From Anaerolineales bacterium (GTDB taxonomy: Bacteria > Chloroflexota > Anaerolineae > Anaerolineales > UBA11858): a DNA stretch of 42,269 nt. The DNA lies in assembly GCA_018335275.1 (NCBI GenBank), contig JAGXKM010000010.1, positions 1-42,269 of the forward strand, written 5' to 3'. Shown one piece after another: positions 6,750 to 15,108 of the stretch. The notes below the pieces were generated by a model. It did no database searches. It was not told the DNA's origin and saw only the letters and a program-made list of their open reading frames with translations. Both the position numbers and the translations under genes were made by a program. How positions within the stretch are numbered: the first letter of the stretch is position 1; each line of letters begins with the position of its first letter.

Positions 6750-9700
6750 TCACGGGCAGCTTCCAAAAGCAGACCCATCCACCATCACACCTGGTGAGAA
6801 GAGAACCCCCTCTTGAACTTCAGAATGTCTCTCGAACGCTCCGAGGAGATCCGGATGCCGGGTCAGAGACTGATCATGACCCCCTTCGGAACCGTAGCTG
6901 ACAATGACCCGCTCCCGCCCCTCCCCATCGTATAAAATAATCGTGTCTCCCCCGTTATTCAAACCCAATGTGCCCGTCGTCTGGACGAGGCTGCCCCCAA
7001 AATCTCCACTTGGCGTTCCCCCGCCAAAAACGACGACGGCACAGCCTTCGGAAAGCGCCGTTCCTTCTGGAAAGCGGTGTTTCTCCCCCACCCCATCATG
7101 AATTGCCCACCCGCTGAGGTCCAGCGCGCCCCCGCTGACATTTACGAATTCCAAGAACTCGTCATCATCGCTGTGACGCGTCCCATCCCCGTTTGCGTCC
7201 CCGTCCTGCGGATGGGGGTCAGCATGGATTTCGTTGAGGACGATAAGAACCGGCTGCGGAGTCGGAGAGGGTGTCTGACTCAAAACCGGTGTGGGAGCGA
7301 TCGTTTTGGTAGGGGAAGCTGTCAGGCTGGGAGTAAATGACGGTGTCAGGGTATGAGTTGGGGTCAGCACAGGTGGAAAGGTCGGGGTGAAAGTGGGTGT
7401 CTCTGACGGCTCAGATGTCGGGGAGGGCGTCGGGGTCGAGGTCGGTGTCCTGGTTGGTGGGGATGTAGGTGTTTCGGACGGCTTTGGCGTAAAGCTAGGT
7501 GTGGGTGTCAGGGGAGTCCAGGTAAGTTTTCCAGGAGAAGGGGACTCCTGCTCCTGCCAGTCATCCGCACTGCCGCTGTCCCGGGAAGGCGGAAACCGTT
7601 CCAGGGAATACCCTTCAGCAGGTTTCCCGACCGGGGGTTGAAATAAGGGATGCTCAGAATCCCCGTAAGCCATGAGATCCACCACCTGGTCCTCCCTGTT
7701 CAGGATCAAGATTTCATCGCCGGCATTCCGGAGCGCCATATTCCAAGCAGACCAGGATACATATTTTTGCATATCGGGCAGACCCGGGAGGGAGTGTTTC
7801 ATCTCGAAAATCTGGACATCAGGCGGAACAGCATGCTGAGAAAGGAAAGCGGTCCCTTGATTGGCAATCACGATCACCCCACCGGGTGGAATCACCGCAT
7901 CCCGGGGGAAGAGAAGCATCCCTTCCCGGTCACCCGGTATGGACGCATCCCCCACTTTTACACCCTGTAGAGGCACTGGATACCCCTGGGGATTGTAGAT
8001 CTCAATCCATTCCCCATCCGGCTCCAGGGAATCGGGATTGGGGAACACCTCGCTGATCAGGAGCCGGACCGGAACAGCAGTCGACGTGGGCATCGGCGAG
8101 ACATGCGAAGTTTGGGTTATGGTCGGACTCGGTGTGGGGGTCCCTGTGGGTTGAGGGGTGGGTGTGGGGAAATCCAATTCCCATGGGGAAGGATCAAGTC
8201 CCACCCGCCAATCTGAAGCGGTTTTTGAATTCGCATCAGGGGGATAACGCTGAAGCGATGTCCCTTCCCCAACCTTCTCCACAGGAGGTTGATACGCTCC
8301 ATACGCCGAGTCCCCATATGCCACCTGATCCACAATCTGGTCACCCTGATCCAGAACCAGCATCTCATCGCCGTCATTCCGTAAACGCACGCTGCCCGTG
8401 GCCCAGTTTAAATATTTATTCAAATCCGGTACATCCGGACGAGAAGGCCGGCACTCAAAATCAGGCAGGAAACCATACCGGTCATAAAAGGCGGAAGCCT
8501 GGTTAGCGATCACAATCACTGCGCCTGGGCCGAGGTTCCAACCTTCTGGAAAAACCATCATCCCCTCAGGGTCCCCTACCTGAGCGGCATCTCCAATCTT
8601 GACTTCCCCCAAGGGGACGGCATAGGAAGCGGGATTGTAGATCTCAATCCACTCCCCATCCGGCTCCGACCCCAGCGGATCAGCCAAAATTTCGCTGATC
8701 AAAAGTTTCACAGGCACCGGTGTTGGCGTTGGCCCTGTCGGGGTGAGGGAAGGAGTGAAAGATGGGGTCGACGTTGGCGTAGGTGTAGATGTAGGCGTTG
8801 ATGTGCTGAGATCTAACCTTCCCGGCGAAAGGACATCCTTCACCCTCCAATCTTTGGCTTTGTCTCTGTCCCTGCGGGGAGGATACCTTTCCAAAGAGCG
8901 GCCCTGGGACGGAGCCGGCACGGGAGGTTGAAAGGGTTTCCAGGCGGAATTCCCATAAGATACACTGTCAACAATCCGATCCGCCCAATCCAAGAGAAGG
9001 ATTTCATCTCCCCGGTTGCTTAAGGAAACGCGGGAACTGCCCCACCCGTAATACGACCACATGTCCTGCACCCTAGGCAGGCTGTTCTGGATCTCGAAAT
9101 CCGGATCAAAACCATAGGTTTTATAAAACGTCTCCCCGTGGTTGGCAATCACCAGCACTTCACCGCTTTCAATATAATAGCCCGGGGGAAAAAGAAGCAT
9201 TCCCTCCCGGTCGTTGGGTTTCTCGGCATCACCCAGTTTGTAATTCGTCAGCAAGCGATCAAACGGGTCCGTATTATAAATTTCAATCCATTCCCCCTCG
9301 GGTTCCTTTCCGGGCGGGTTGGGCAGGAACTCGGAGATGAGCAGCCGAGCAGGATACGGCGTGGAGGTCAAGGTGGGTATGTTTGTCGAAGTGAGAGATG
9401 GAGTTACAGAGGGCAAAATGGAGGAAGCGGAGGGAGTTGAAAAAGGGAAAGGCCCCGGGCTGCCACCATCAGGATCCCATCCCCGATTCCCATAGTTCAT
9501 AAACACCAGCAGGGGGTCATGGGTGGATATGCCGTACAGTGTATTCGGGTCCCTTTGGAAGGAAGCGGGAAAATCAGCGTTGATATGAATGGGTAAAACG
9601 CGAAACGCATCCCGGAGATCTTCCCGCACAAAGACATAATCTTTGAGGCAGGGCAAACCACATTCGACAACGGTGTAACGATCCTCCAAAGACACCTTTC

Positions 9701-11192
9701 TGAGCAGATCAGATAACCCCCGATCACGCAGTAGTTCCGCAGCCGGCGAGTCCCATCCAGCGTTAAGCGCACCGATGACAATCCATTTCTCCTGATCCAC
9801 CTGGCCTGCCAAGTCGGCGATGAACCGGGCCTGTTCCAAATGCCGCGCGGCTGAACGCTCGCCATCTCGTCCTCCGTCCAGACAACGGATGATGATCAAC
9901 AGATAAGGATCTTCATCTTCCTTATATTTAAACTTGACCCATAGAGGCGGCCTGGCAAACAAGCGGTTGCCGTCCAGCTTCCCATCCCCATTTCGATCGC
10001 AGGTGAGTTGATTGGCGGGGTTGACATCCAACCTATTTCCATCCGGCCCTAACCCATCCTGCAAAGACGTGCACCCCTGGCAGCGTTTCTCTTCCAGAAT
10101 CCGCACCTGGCCTTTTTTATAAAGCAGAGCAGTGTTTAAGGACGTGGGGGACAATCCAACCGGGAACACATAATCATACTCTGCCCCGATCCTTTCCAGG
10201 GAGACAAGCGCTTTTAATACATCCTCTTTTTCCACATCGTGGAGGATGACCAAAGTCGGATTTCCCAGGCCTTCCCGTATGACCCGGGCCATTTTCCCCA
10301 ACGCTTGAGAATCTGCCTGCCTTCCAGATAAGTCTCCCACCGGGTGAACAGGATCAGAGTGGCGGAATAATCCCGGAGCCCGGAGGTTGGCCAGGGTAAG
10401 ACCCGAAAGCGGAGGGAGAGAAAGCGGCGGCGGGAGGGCTTTTTCCACATCCGGATCATCGAGGGTCAAAAGACAATATCCGTCCCGGGTATCTACCAGA
10501 ACGCCCGTGAGGAAATTCAGTTGATCCCCAACCTTTAGAGCTTTCTCAGGCTGGATTTCCTTCCCCTGGAAGAGACACAGCGGAGGACGCGATCGGGTTG
10601 CAACCTGGTGAACATCAATTCCTTGAGGGAGCGTGCCAGGTAGAAACCAAGACACACCTTCCCTGTTCGTGGGTCCAGTGACGATACCCCGCTGCACACG
10701 AACCAGCATCCCTTCCCAATTCTCAAGCCGGGGATAGGGTTCGCTCCTGACAAACAAAGGACCTAATCTGATTGGTTCCGGTAAGACATTCCCCACAGAG
10801 AGGGTTCTTAAGTTTTCCTTTTTCGCTTCAAGCACCGTGAGCCCGTCCATTTCTTTCACCGTTCCCCGGACGATGATCTCATCTCCCACGGAAAGACTAT
10901 TGGGGATCTCTTCCAAAGCCACAAAAAGCCCATCAGAGGTTTGGTCCCTGGGATCACAACCAATCGTTTCGATGAAAAACCCGATTTGCAGAGGTTCCAA
11001 ATTTAAAGCGTACACGACCCCCCTTGTTTTCACCTCTTCACCTTTATAAGGCGAAGAAAACCCCTTTCCTTGAAGCTCACAAATGGGAATCAACGCTTCT
11101 CGTTCAGAACAACCCGCTATGAGACCTATCAACCAGAAAAGGCATAGGACCCAAACCAACTTCCCTTTCCCCCTTAAAGTGGCGTGCCGCAC
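6750..11192 (-). CDS. Lipoprotein with OB-fold, ExeM-like nuclease domain (altered active site) and four lamin-tail domains
   Basis: The 1480-residue protein starts with a lipoprotein signal (LIGLIAGC, lipid-bearing Cys28), so it should be anchored outside the cell membrane. Residues about 38-250 form a YhcR/ExeM-type OB-fold region. Residues about 262-566 resemble the endonuclease/exonuclease/phosphatase domain of ExeM-like extracellular nucleases (GNRLFARPPLWVKFK). Four lamin-tail domains follow (about 616-765, 828-990, 1041-1200, 1315-1465), separated by Thr/Pro/Ser linkers such as TPTSTPTPTSTPSFTPS. Expected catalytic motifs are changed: QEVEN reads HDVEK (318-322), GDFN reads GALN (474-477) and SDHDP reads STHDP (556-560), so hydrolysis may be lost. 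A Ca-loop-like DRNGDGKLD lies at 399-407. The GTG start at 11192 has AGGTGG about 7 nt upstream. Confidence 0.85.
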   Translation of the reverse strand: MRHATLRGKGKLVWVLCLFWLIGLIAGCSEREALIPICELQGKGFSSPYKGEEVKTRGVVYALNLEPLQIGFFIETIGCDPRDQTSDGLFVALEEIPNSLSVGDEIIVRGTVKEMDGLTVLEAKKENLRTLSVGNVLPEPIRLGPLFVRSEPYPRLENWEGMLVRVQRGIVTGPTNREGVSWFLPGTLPQGIDVHQVATRSRPPLCLFQGKEIQPEKALKVGDQLNFLTGVLVDTRDGYCLLTLDDPDVEKALPPPLSLPPLSGLTLANLRAPGLFRHSDPVHPVGDLSGRQADSQALGKMARVIREGLGNPTLVILHDVEKEDVLKALVSLERIGAEYDYVFPVGLSPTSLNTALLYKKGQVRILEEKRCQGCTSLQDGLGPDGNRLDVNPANQLTCDRNGDGKLDGNRLFARPPLWVKFKYKEDEDPYLLIIIRCLDGGRDGERSAARHLEQARFIADLAGQVDQEKWIVIGALNAGWDSPAAELLRDRGLSDLLRKVSLEDRYTVVECGLPCLKDYVFVREDLRDAFRVLPIHINADFPASFQRDPNTLYGISTHDPLLVFMNYGNRGWDPDGGSPGPFPFSTPSASSILPSVTPSLTSTNIPTLTSTPYPARLLISEFLPNPPGKEPEGEWIEIYNTDPFDRLLTNYKLGDAEKPNDREGMLLFPPGYYIESGEVLVIANHGETFYKTYGFDPDFEIQNSLPRVQDMWSYYGWGSSRVSLSNRGDEILLLDWADRIVDSVSYGNSAWKPFQPPVPAPSQGRSLERYPPRRDRDKAKDWRVKDVLSPGRLDLSTSTPTSTPTPTSTPSFTPSLTPTGPTPTPVPVKLLISEILADPLGSEPDGEWIEIYNPASYAVPLGEVKIGDAAQVGDPEGMMVFPEGWNLGPGAVIVIANQASAFYDRYGFLPDFECRPSRPDVPDLNKYLNWATGSVRLRNDGDEMLVLDQGDQIVDQVAYGDSAYGAYQPPVEKVGEGTSLQRYPPDANSKTASDWRVGLDPSPWELDFPTPTPQPTGTPTPSPTITQTSHVSPMPTSTAVPVRLLISEVFPNPDSLEPDGEWIEIYNPQGYPVPLQGVKVGDASIPGDREGMLLFPRDAVIPPGGVIVIANQGTAFLSQHAVPPDVQIFEMKHSLPGLPDMQKYVSWSAWNMALRNAGDEILILNREDQVVDLMAYGDSEHPLFQPPVGKPAEGYSLERFPPSRDSGSADDWQEQESPSPGKLTWTPLTPTPSFTPKPSETPTSPPTRTPTSTPTPSPTSEPSETPTFTPTFPPVLTPTHTLTPSFTPSLTASPTKTIAPTPVLSQTPSPTPQPVLIVLNEIHADPHPQDGDANGDGTRHSDDDEFLEFVNVSGGALDLSGWAIHDGVGEKHRFPEGTALSEGCAVVVFGGGTPSGDFGGSLVQTTGTLGLNNGGDTIILYDGEGRERVIVSYGSEGGHDQSLTRHPDLLGAFERHSEVQEGVLFSPGVMVDGSAFGSCP
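7593..9347 (-). repeat. Three tandem lamin-tail domain units inside the lipoprotein gene
   Basis: LTD units 1-3 (9347-8898, 8711-8223, 8072-7593) share the same plan: LLISE, GEWIEIYN, GDA, REGMLLFP, VIVIANQ, GDEILIL, VAYGDS, FQPPV, SLERYPP, DW. Units 2 and 3 share a 36-bp stretch that differs at one base (7990-8025 versus 8632-8667), pointing to fairly recent duplication or gene conversion. The fourth LTD (7250-6798) is more divergent. Confidence 0.8.
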
Positions 11193-11291
11193 GATTTCCC
11201 ACCTTGTCCAGATTAACCGCGGATCACGGTTAACGGATCAGCGCGTTTTTCGCTTACGTTTCAGCCACCCTGGATCAGCATCGTTACTTTC

Positions 11292-11320
11292 AATGTACAA
11301 CAATCCGATTTGGATTTCAA
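11292..11320 (-). promoter_or_regulatory. Probable promoter of the LTD lipoprotein gene
   Basis: On the minus strand TTGAAA (11320-11315, 5/6 match) and TACATT (11297-11292, 4/6 match) are 17 bp apart, about 100 nt before the GTG start. Confidence 0.5.
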
Positions 11321-11414
11321 GCCTGTCACCTGTTTGTGATTCATGAACAACAATAAACGTGACATGGATACACAAAACAGATATTCATAATCAAATTTTT
11401 GCAGGAGAAACGGG

Positions 11415-11458
11415 TATTAAAACAAAACACCAACCGTAAAAGACTGGTTGATGTTTTG
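11415..11458 (-). terminator. Intrinsic terminator after the DUF4013 gene
   Basis: On the minus strand CAAAACATCAACC and GGTTGGTGTTTTG pair over 13 bp (one T-G pair) with a 10-nt loop, followed by TTTTAATA. It lies 27 nt after the gene stop. Confidence 0.85.
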
Positions 11459-11484
11459 AAATGGGAAAATATTGTTCAAAGATT

Positions 11485-12234
11485 TTACTCCGAGACTTGG
11501 TTCAGATTCTCCCGCCCCACCCGGTAGGCGCGGGCGAAAAGGGCTCCACCCACGATCTGGAAATAAGCGCCCAGGAATCCGATGATCAGGGGGTAAAAAC
11601 AGCACAGGACGACGGTAAAGATCAAAAACTGGGAGGCGTAATAGGCCAGCATCCCCCCGCCAAAGAGGAGCAGGAAGGAAACCAGGAACCCGTCCCAGTT
11701 GGCGCGGAAGATGGGCCACCACTCTTTAAATCGGAACCCGGCGGCGAACTCATCCTCGACCACGACATGGCAGCCGGCAACGGGTAAAAAGAGGCTGATC
11801 CCGAACCCCAGCAAAGCTCCTATGCCCATCAATCCAAAGCCGACCAGATAGCTGATGATCACCGAGGCCACAGCCGCACCCTCGGGGACAGCGCTGGATT
11901 CCAGGGTGAACACGGAGAGGAACATGGCCCCATAACCAATAAGGACCAGGAGAATGACGGGAAGCAGGTACACAAACCCCAACCCGAAAAGCCGCAGCCC
12001 ATGTCTGAAAATGCGGCTAAAATCGTCCCAGGCAGGAAGTGAGGGCTCCCCGGTTTCCACAACCTGGAGGATGATCAAGGCCACATACCCCAGCAGCAGG
12101 GCCTGGGGGAGAACGGGGATAAAGCTCAGGAAAACCCAGACACTGGCCAGGAGCAATTTCCCAACCCAGCGTTCGTCTCGAAACGGAAAGCTGATCATCG
12201 TTTTCAAGCTATCTGCGGTCACGGTCTCTTCCAC
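11485..12234 (-). CDS. DUF4013 family multi-pass membrane protein
   Basis: This 249-residue protein has about six hydrophobic segments. It shows the DUF4013 pattern: a short Phe/Pro segment before the first span (ISFPFRDERWVGKLLLASVW), then FIPVLPQALLLGYVALIILQ, VVETGEPSLPAWDDFSRIFRHGLRL and repeated Gly-rich spans. Function is unknown for the family; it likely sits in the cell membrane. GTG 12234 is chosen because AAAGGAGG (12247-12240) lies 5 nt upstream. A longer frame to ATG 12264 is unlikely, because the TATAAT at 12275-12270 would start transcription at about that ATG. The gene stands alone, divergent from mreB, and has its own terminator. Confidence 0.8.
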   Translation of the reverse strand: MEETVTADSLKTMISFPFRDERWVGKLLLASVWVFLSFIPVLPQALLLGYVALIILQVVETGEPSLPAWDDFSRIFRHGLRLFGLGFVYLLPVILLVLIGYGAMFLSVFTLESSAVPEGAAVASVIISYLVGFGLMGIGALLGFGISLFLPVAGCHVVVEDEFAAGFRFKEWWPIFRANWDGFLVSFLLLFGGGMLAYYASQFLIFTVVLCCFYPLIIGFLGAYFQIVGGALFARAYRVGRENLNQVSE

Positions 12235-12269
12235 GTTTTCCTCCTTTGATTGAAATAACTCCACATTCC

Positions 12270-12275
12270 ATTATA
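12270..12275 (-). promoter_or_regulatory. -10 element for the DUF4013 gene
   Basis: TATAAT on the minus strand lies about 35 nt before the GTG start. No good -35 hexamer is found at the right distance, so an activator or weak promoter is possible. Confidence 0.45.
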
Positions 12276-12424
12276 CACAAATCAGGCCTGCTGCCCCAGT
12301 AAAAATCCACTTTGAAGCGGGGATCCTTGAAACAGCGATTAAAAGACGCTACCATGTACTACAGCATCCCGGAAAAGGAGGCGAAACCCACCAAAAATAG
12401 CCCCTCCACCCCCTCAGGGAACAT

Positions 12425-12446
12425 AAAAAGGGGGGTTTTCAACCCC
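12425..12446 (-). terminator. Minus-facing terminator-like hairpin upstream of mreB
   Basis: On the minus strand GGGGTT, a GAA loop and AACCCC form a perfect stem followed by CC and TTTTT. No gene ends here, so it may stop antisense transcription from the mreB promoter area. The motif GGTTTTCANCCCC is repeated at 12434 and 12456. Confidence 0.4.
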
Positions 12447-12497
12447 AAATCATCCGGTTTTCACCCCCTCCAACCACCTATCATCATGCTATTAAAC

Positions 12498-12506
12498 TGG
12501 TATAAT
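12498..12506 (+). promoter_or_regulatory. Extended -10 promoter of the mre cluster
   Basis: TGG directly before a perfect TATAAT makes an extended -10 element (TGnTATAAT). The -35 region (about CTATCA) is poor, as is common for such promoters. The start point would be near 12513, about 23 nt before mreB. Confidence 0.65.
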
Positions 12507-12535
12507 CATCCTGGTATTAAAAAAGGAGCAGAATC

Positions 12536-13597
12536 GTGGCATTTTCTCCCTTCGATTGGCTGTTGGGACGCTTTTCACTGGACATTGGGATCGATTTAGG
12601 CACCGCAAACACACTGATCAACGTCCGCGGGAAAGGGATCGTGATCAACGAGCCCTCCTGGGTAGCGGTTAATAAAAGGACTAACGAGCCCATTGCCATA
12701 GGAGCTGCCGCGAAAGAAATGGTCGGCCGCACGCCAACCAATGTCGTCACCCTGCGCCCGCTGCGGGACGGCGTGATCTCCGAGTTTGAGATCACGGAAG
12801 CGATGCTGGAGTATTACATCGCCAAAGCTCATCAACAGAGCATTGTCCCTGTGCCGCGCCCCCGGGTGGTGATCGGCATCCCCGCCGGTGTGACCGCCGT
12901 GGAAAAACGAGCCGTGTTCGACGCCTCCATGGCAGCCGGGGCCAGGCAGACCTTCTTGATTGAAGAACCGGTGGCTGCCGCATTGGGCGCCGGCCTGCCC
13001 ATCGACGAAGTGCGCGGGAGCATGGTCGTGGACATCGGAGGCGGGACCTCCGAAGTGGCTATCATGTCCATGGGCGGGGTGGTCAACTCCCGCTCCCTGC
13101 GCGTGGCTGGGGACGAATTGGATGAGGATATCATCCAATACATCCGCAATAAATACAACATCCTGATCGGCCAGGGGATGGCAGAGGAAGCGAAAATTGC
13201 CGTCGGCTCTGCGTACCCATTAAAAGAGGAACGAACAACTTCTGTGCGGGGCCGGAATTTGATCACCGGCCTGCCGGATTCCGTGGAAATATCCTCCATC
13301 GAACTTCGGGAAGGGATCGCGGATTCCGTGCAGACGATCATCGACGTCATCAAAGACTCCCTGGATGAAACTCCACCCGAGATCATGGCGGACTTAATGG
13401 ACACCGGGATCTGTCTGGCAGGCGGCGGAAGCCAACTGCTCGGGCTGGACCAACGACTGACAGATGAACTTTCTTTCCGGGCCTGGCTAGCGGAGGATCC
13501 CATCAGCTGCGTAGCCCGCGGCGCAGGGATCGCTCTGGAAGATTTTGCTAAATGGAGCGGCCTCTTTGTAGGCCTGGAACGCCAACCCGGGCAATGA
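12536..13597 (+). CDS. mreB: Rod shape-determining protein MreB (bacterial actin)
   Basis: The 353-residue protein has the MreB actin fold: phosphate-1 motif DIGIDLGTANTLI (16-28), phosphate-2 motif VVDIGGGTSEVA, and the adenosine motif GICLAGGGSQLLGL. It polymerises at the inner face of the membrane and guides peptidoglycan synthesis along the cell cylinder. It is the first gene of mreBCD-mrdA-minCDE-rodA, with mreC 128 bp downstream. The GTG start has GGAG 8 nt upstream. Length is normal for the family (about 340-350). The N-terminus (AFSPFDWLLGRF) could act as a short membrane-binding helix. Confidence 0.96.
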   Translation: MAFSPFDWLLGRFSLDIGIDLGTANTLINVRGKGIVINEPSWVAVNKRTNEPIAIGAAAKEMVGRTPTNVVTLRPLRDGVISEFEITEAMLEYYIAKAHQQSIVPVPRPRVVIGIPAGVTAVEKRAVFDASMAAGARQTFLIEEPVAAALGAGLPIDEVRGSMVVDIGGGTSEVAIMSMGGVVNSRSLRVAGDELDEDIIQYIRNKYNILIGQGMAEEAKIAVGSAYPLKEERTTSVRGRNLITGLPDSVEISSIELREGIADSVQTIIDVIKDSLDETPPEIMADLMDTGICLAGGGSQLLGLDQRLTDELSFRAWLAEDPISCVARGAGIALEDFAKWSGLFVGLERQPGQ

Positions 13598-13725
13598 AAA
13601 TCGCTGCTCATCGGCCACCTCTTCCAGCGGCCTCAGGCACCCCCGAGCAACTCACCTAAAACACTCCACGGGAAAAGAAAATCACAAAATTCATTCAACC
13701 CTTTAACATTCACAATCGTTGATTT

Positions 13726-14574
13726 ATGAACCAGCAGTTTCCAAATTCCATCCGCATATTCGTCTTCAGCCTGCTTGCCCTGGGGATCTTCCTCCTCGCC
13801 CTGGGAGGATATATCCCTACCCTGACCCGGGCGGTCCTCATCCCCCTGACGTCCTCCCAAACCTGGATCTCCCAGCAGTTTCAGGGTCTGGAGGATTTCA
13901 TATCCGCCCCGCGGGATGTGGCTGCTATTCGCAGGGAAAATCAGAACCTGGAGGCCGAAAACGCCCGCCTGGAAGCCCAAATCATCGAGCTCCAACAGCA
14001 GCTTCTGGAGTTTGAGATCCTCTCCGCCCTGCTTGATTTCGCCCGGGCCCAGCCGGAGCACACGTACCTTGGGGCCACAGTCATTGGCCGGGACCCCAGC
14101 CCCTTCCTGGATTACCTGATCATCAACCGCGGTTCAGATGACGGACTGCAGCGAGGGATGCCCGTGGTTTCCCAGAACGGCCTGGTGGGGCGCATCGCCC
14201 AGGTCTCAGCTAAGAGCGCCCGGGTGCAGTTAATCACCGATCCCAGCGTGAAAATAAACGTCCAGGTCCAGCCTTCCCAGAGCGAGTCGGTACTCACGGG
14301 GACGATCACGGGAGACATCCGGCTGGAGCAGATCCCCCAGAACACAAACGTCACCCCGGGTAACCTGGTCCTGACCTCAGGCCTGGGAGGAAATTACCCC
14401 CCCAACATCATCGTCGGGCAGATCACAAGCGTCCGGAACCCGGAAGCCGCCCTTTTTCAGAGCGCCTCCTTGCAGCCGGTGACGGACTTCGCGGATCTGG
14501 ACATCGTCCTGGTGATTACCAATTTCAACCCTGTCGACATCCAACCTCTGATCCCCACCCCCGAAGCCCCCTGA
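13726..14574 (+). CDS. mreC: Rod shape-determining protein MreC
   Basis: This 282-residue protein has an N-terminal membrane anchor (about 9-30, IRIFVFSLLALGIFLLALGG), a coiled coil (about 64-100, RRENQNLEAENARLEAQIIE) and the double beta-barrel domain of MreC (about 110-265; GATVIGRDPSPFLDYLIINR, VVSQNGLVGRIAQVS, VLTSGLGGNYPPNIIVGQI). It links cytoplasmic MreB to the penicillin-binding protein and RodA outside the membrane. No clear Shine-Dalgarno sequence precedes the ATG, so the start is set by family alignment. mreD follows after 30 bp. Confidence 0.93.
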   Translation: MNQQFPNSIRIFVFSLLALGIFLLALGGYIPTLTRAVLIPLTSSQTWISQQFQGLEDFISAPRDVAAIRRENQNLEAENARLEAQIIELQQQLLEFEILSALLDFARAQPEHTYLGATVIGRDPSPFLDYLIINRGSDDGLQRGMPVVSQNGLVGRIAQVSAKSARVQLITDPSVKINVQVQPSQSESVLTGTITGDIRLEQIPQNTNVTPGNLVLTSGLGGNYPPNIIVGQITSVRNPEAALFQSASLQPVTDFADLDIVLVITNFNPVDIQPLIPTPEAP

Positions 14575-14604
14575 CCCTGATACAAAGAGGTCCTCGCTGA
14601 CTTT

Positions 14605-15108
14605 ATGATCTCAATCCTGCTCAGCATCCCCATATTAAGCCTGGTGACCATCATCCAATCCGCGGTGGTGAGCCGGATGCCCCTCGTTCAGGGCACAGCG
14701 GACCTGGTGATGGTGGTCATCATCGCCTGGGCCCTCCAAAGGCGCGTGAAATACCCCTGGCAGTGGGCGCTTATGGGGGGGATTCTGATGGATTTTTTCT
14801 CCAGTCTCCCCTTCGGAGTGTACACATTGAGCTACCTGGTCCTTTCCGTGCTGGCCCAGCTCATGAGCCAGCGTTTATGGAAATTCTCATTTCTGATTCA
14901 GCTTTTTTTGACCCTGCTTGGTACAATGTTGGTACACATCATCTCCACCCTGGTGCTGTTCCTCCAGGGGACAAGTTTAGAGATCCTGCGTGTGCTGCAA
15001 TCGATCACCCTCCCCAGCTTGCTGTTAAACCTGATGCTGACGCTCCCGGTATATATCATCATGGTAGATTTTGCACACCAGCTTTACCCTGAAGAAGTTG
15101 AATTATGA
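14605..15108 (+). CDS. mreD: Rod shape-determining membrane protein MreD
   Basis: The 167-residue, very hydrophobic protein has about five membrane spans, as expected for MreD. It includes the conserved region WQWALMGGILMDFFSSLPFG (GGxxxDxxSxxPFG-like). It is part of the rod complex with MreB, MreC, PBP2 and RodA; its precise role in the family is not settled. Its stop overlaps the mrdA start by 4 nt (ATGA at 15105-15108), so the two are translationally coupled. Confidence 0.9.
   Translation: MISILLSIPILSLVTIIQSAVVSRMPLVQGTADLVMVVIIAWALQRRVKYPWQWALMGGILMDFFSSLPFGVYTLSYLVLSVLAQLMSQRLWKFSFLIQLFLTLLGTMLVHIISTLVLFLQGTSLEILRVLQSITLPSLLLNLMLTLPVYIIMVDFAHQLYPEEVEL

Noticed and set aside
12312-12599. 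95-codon plus-strand frame before mreB
   Set aside because: It runs across the mreB promoter and start in another frame and shows no protein-like features.
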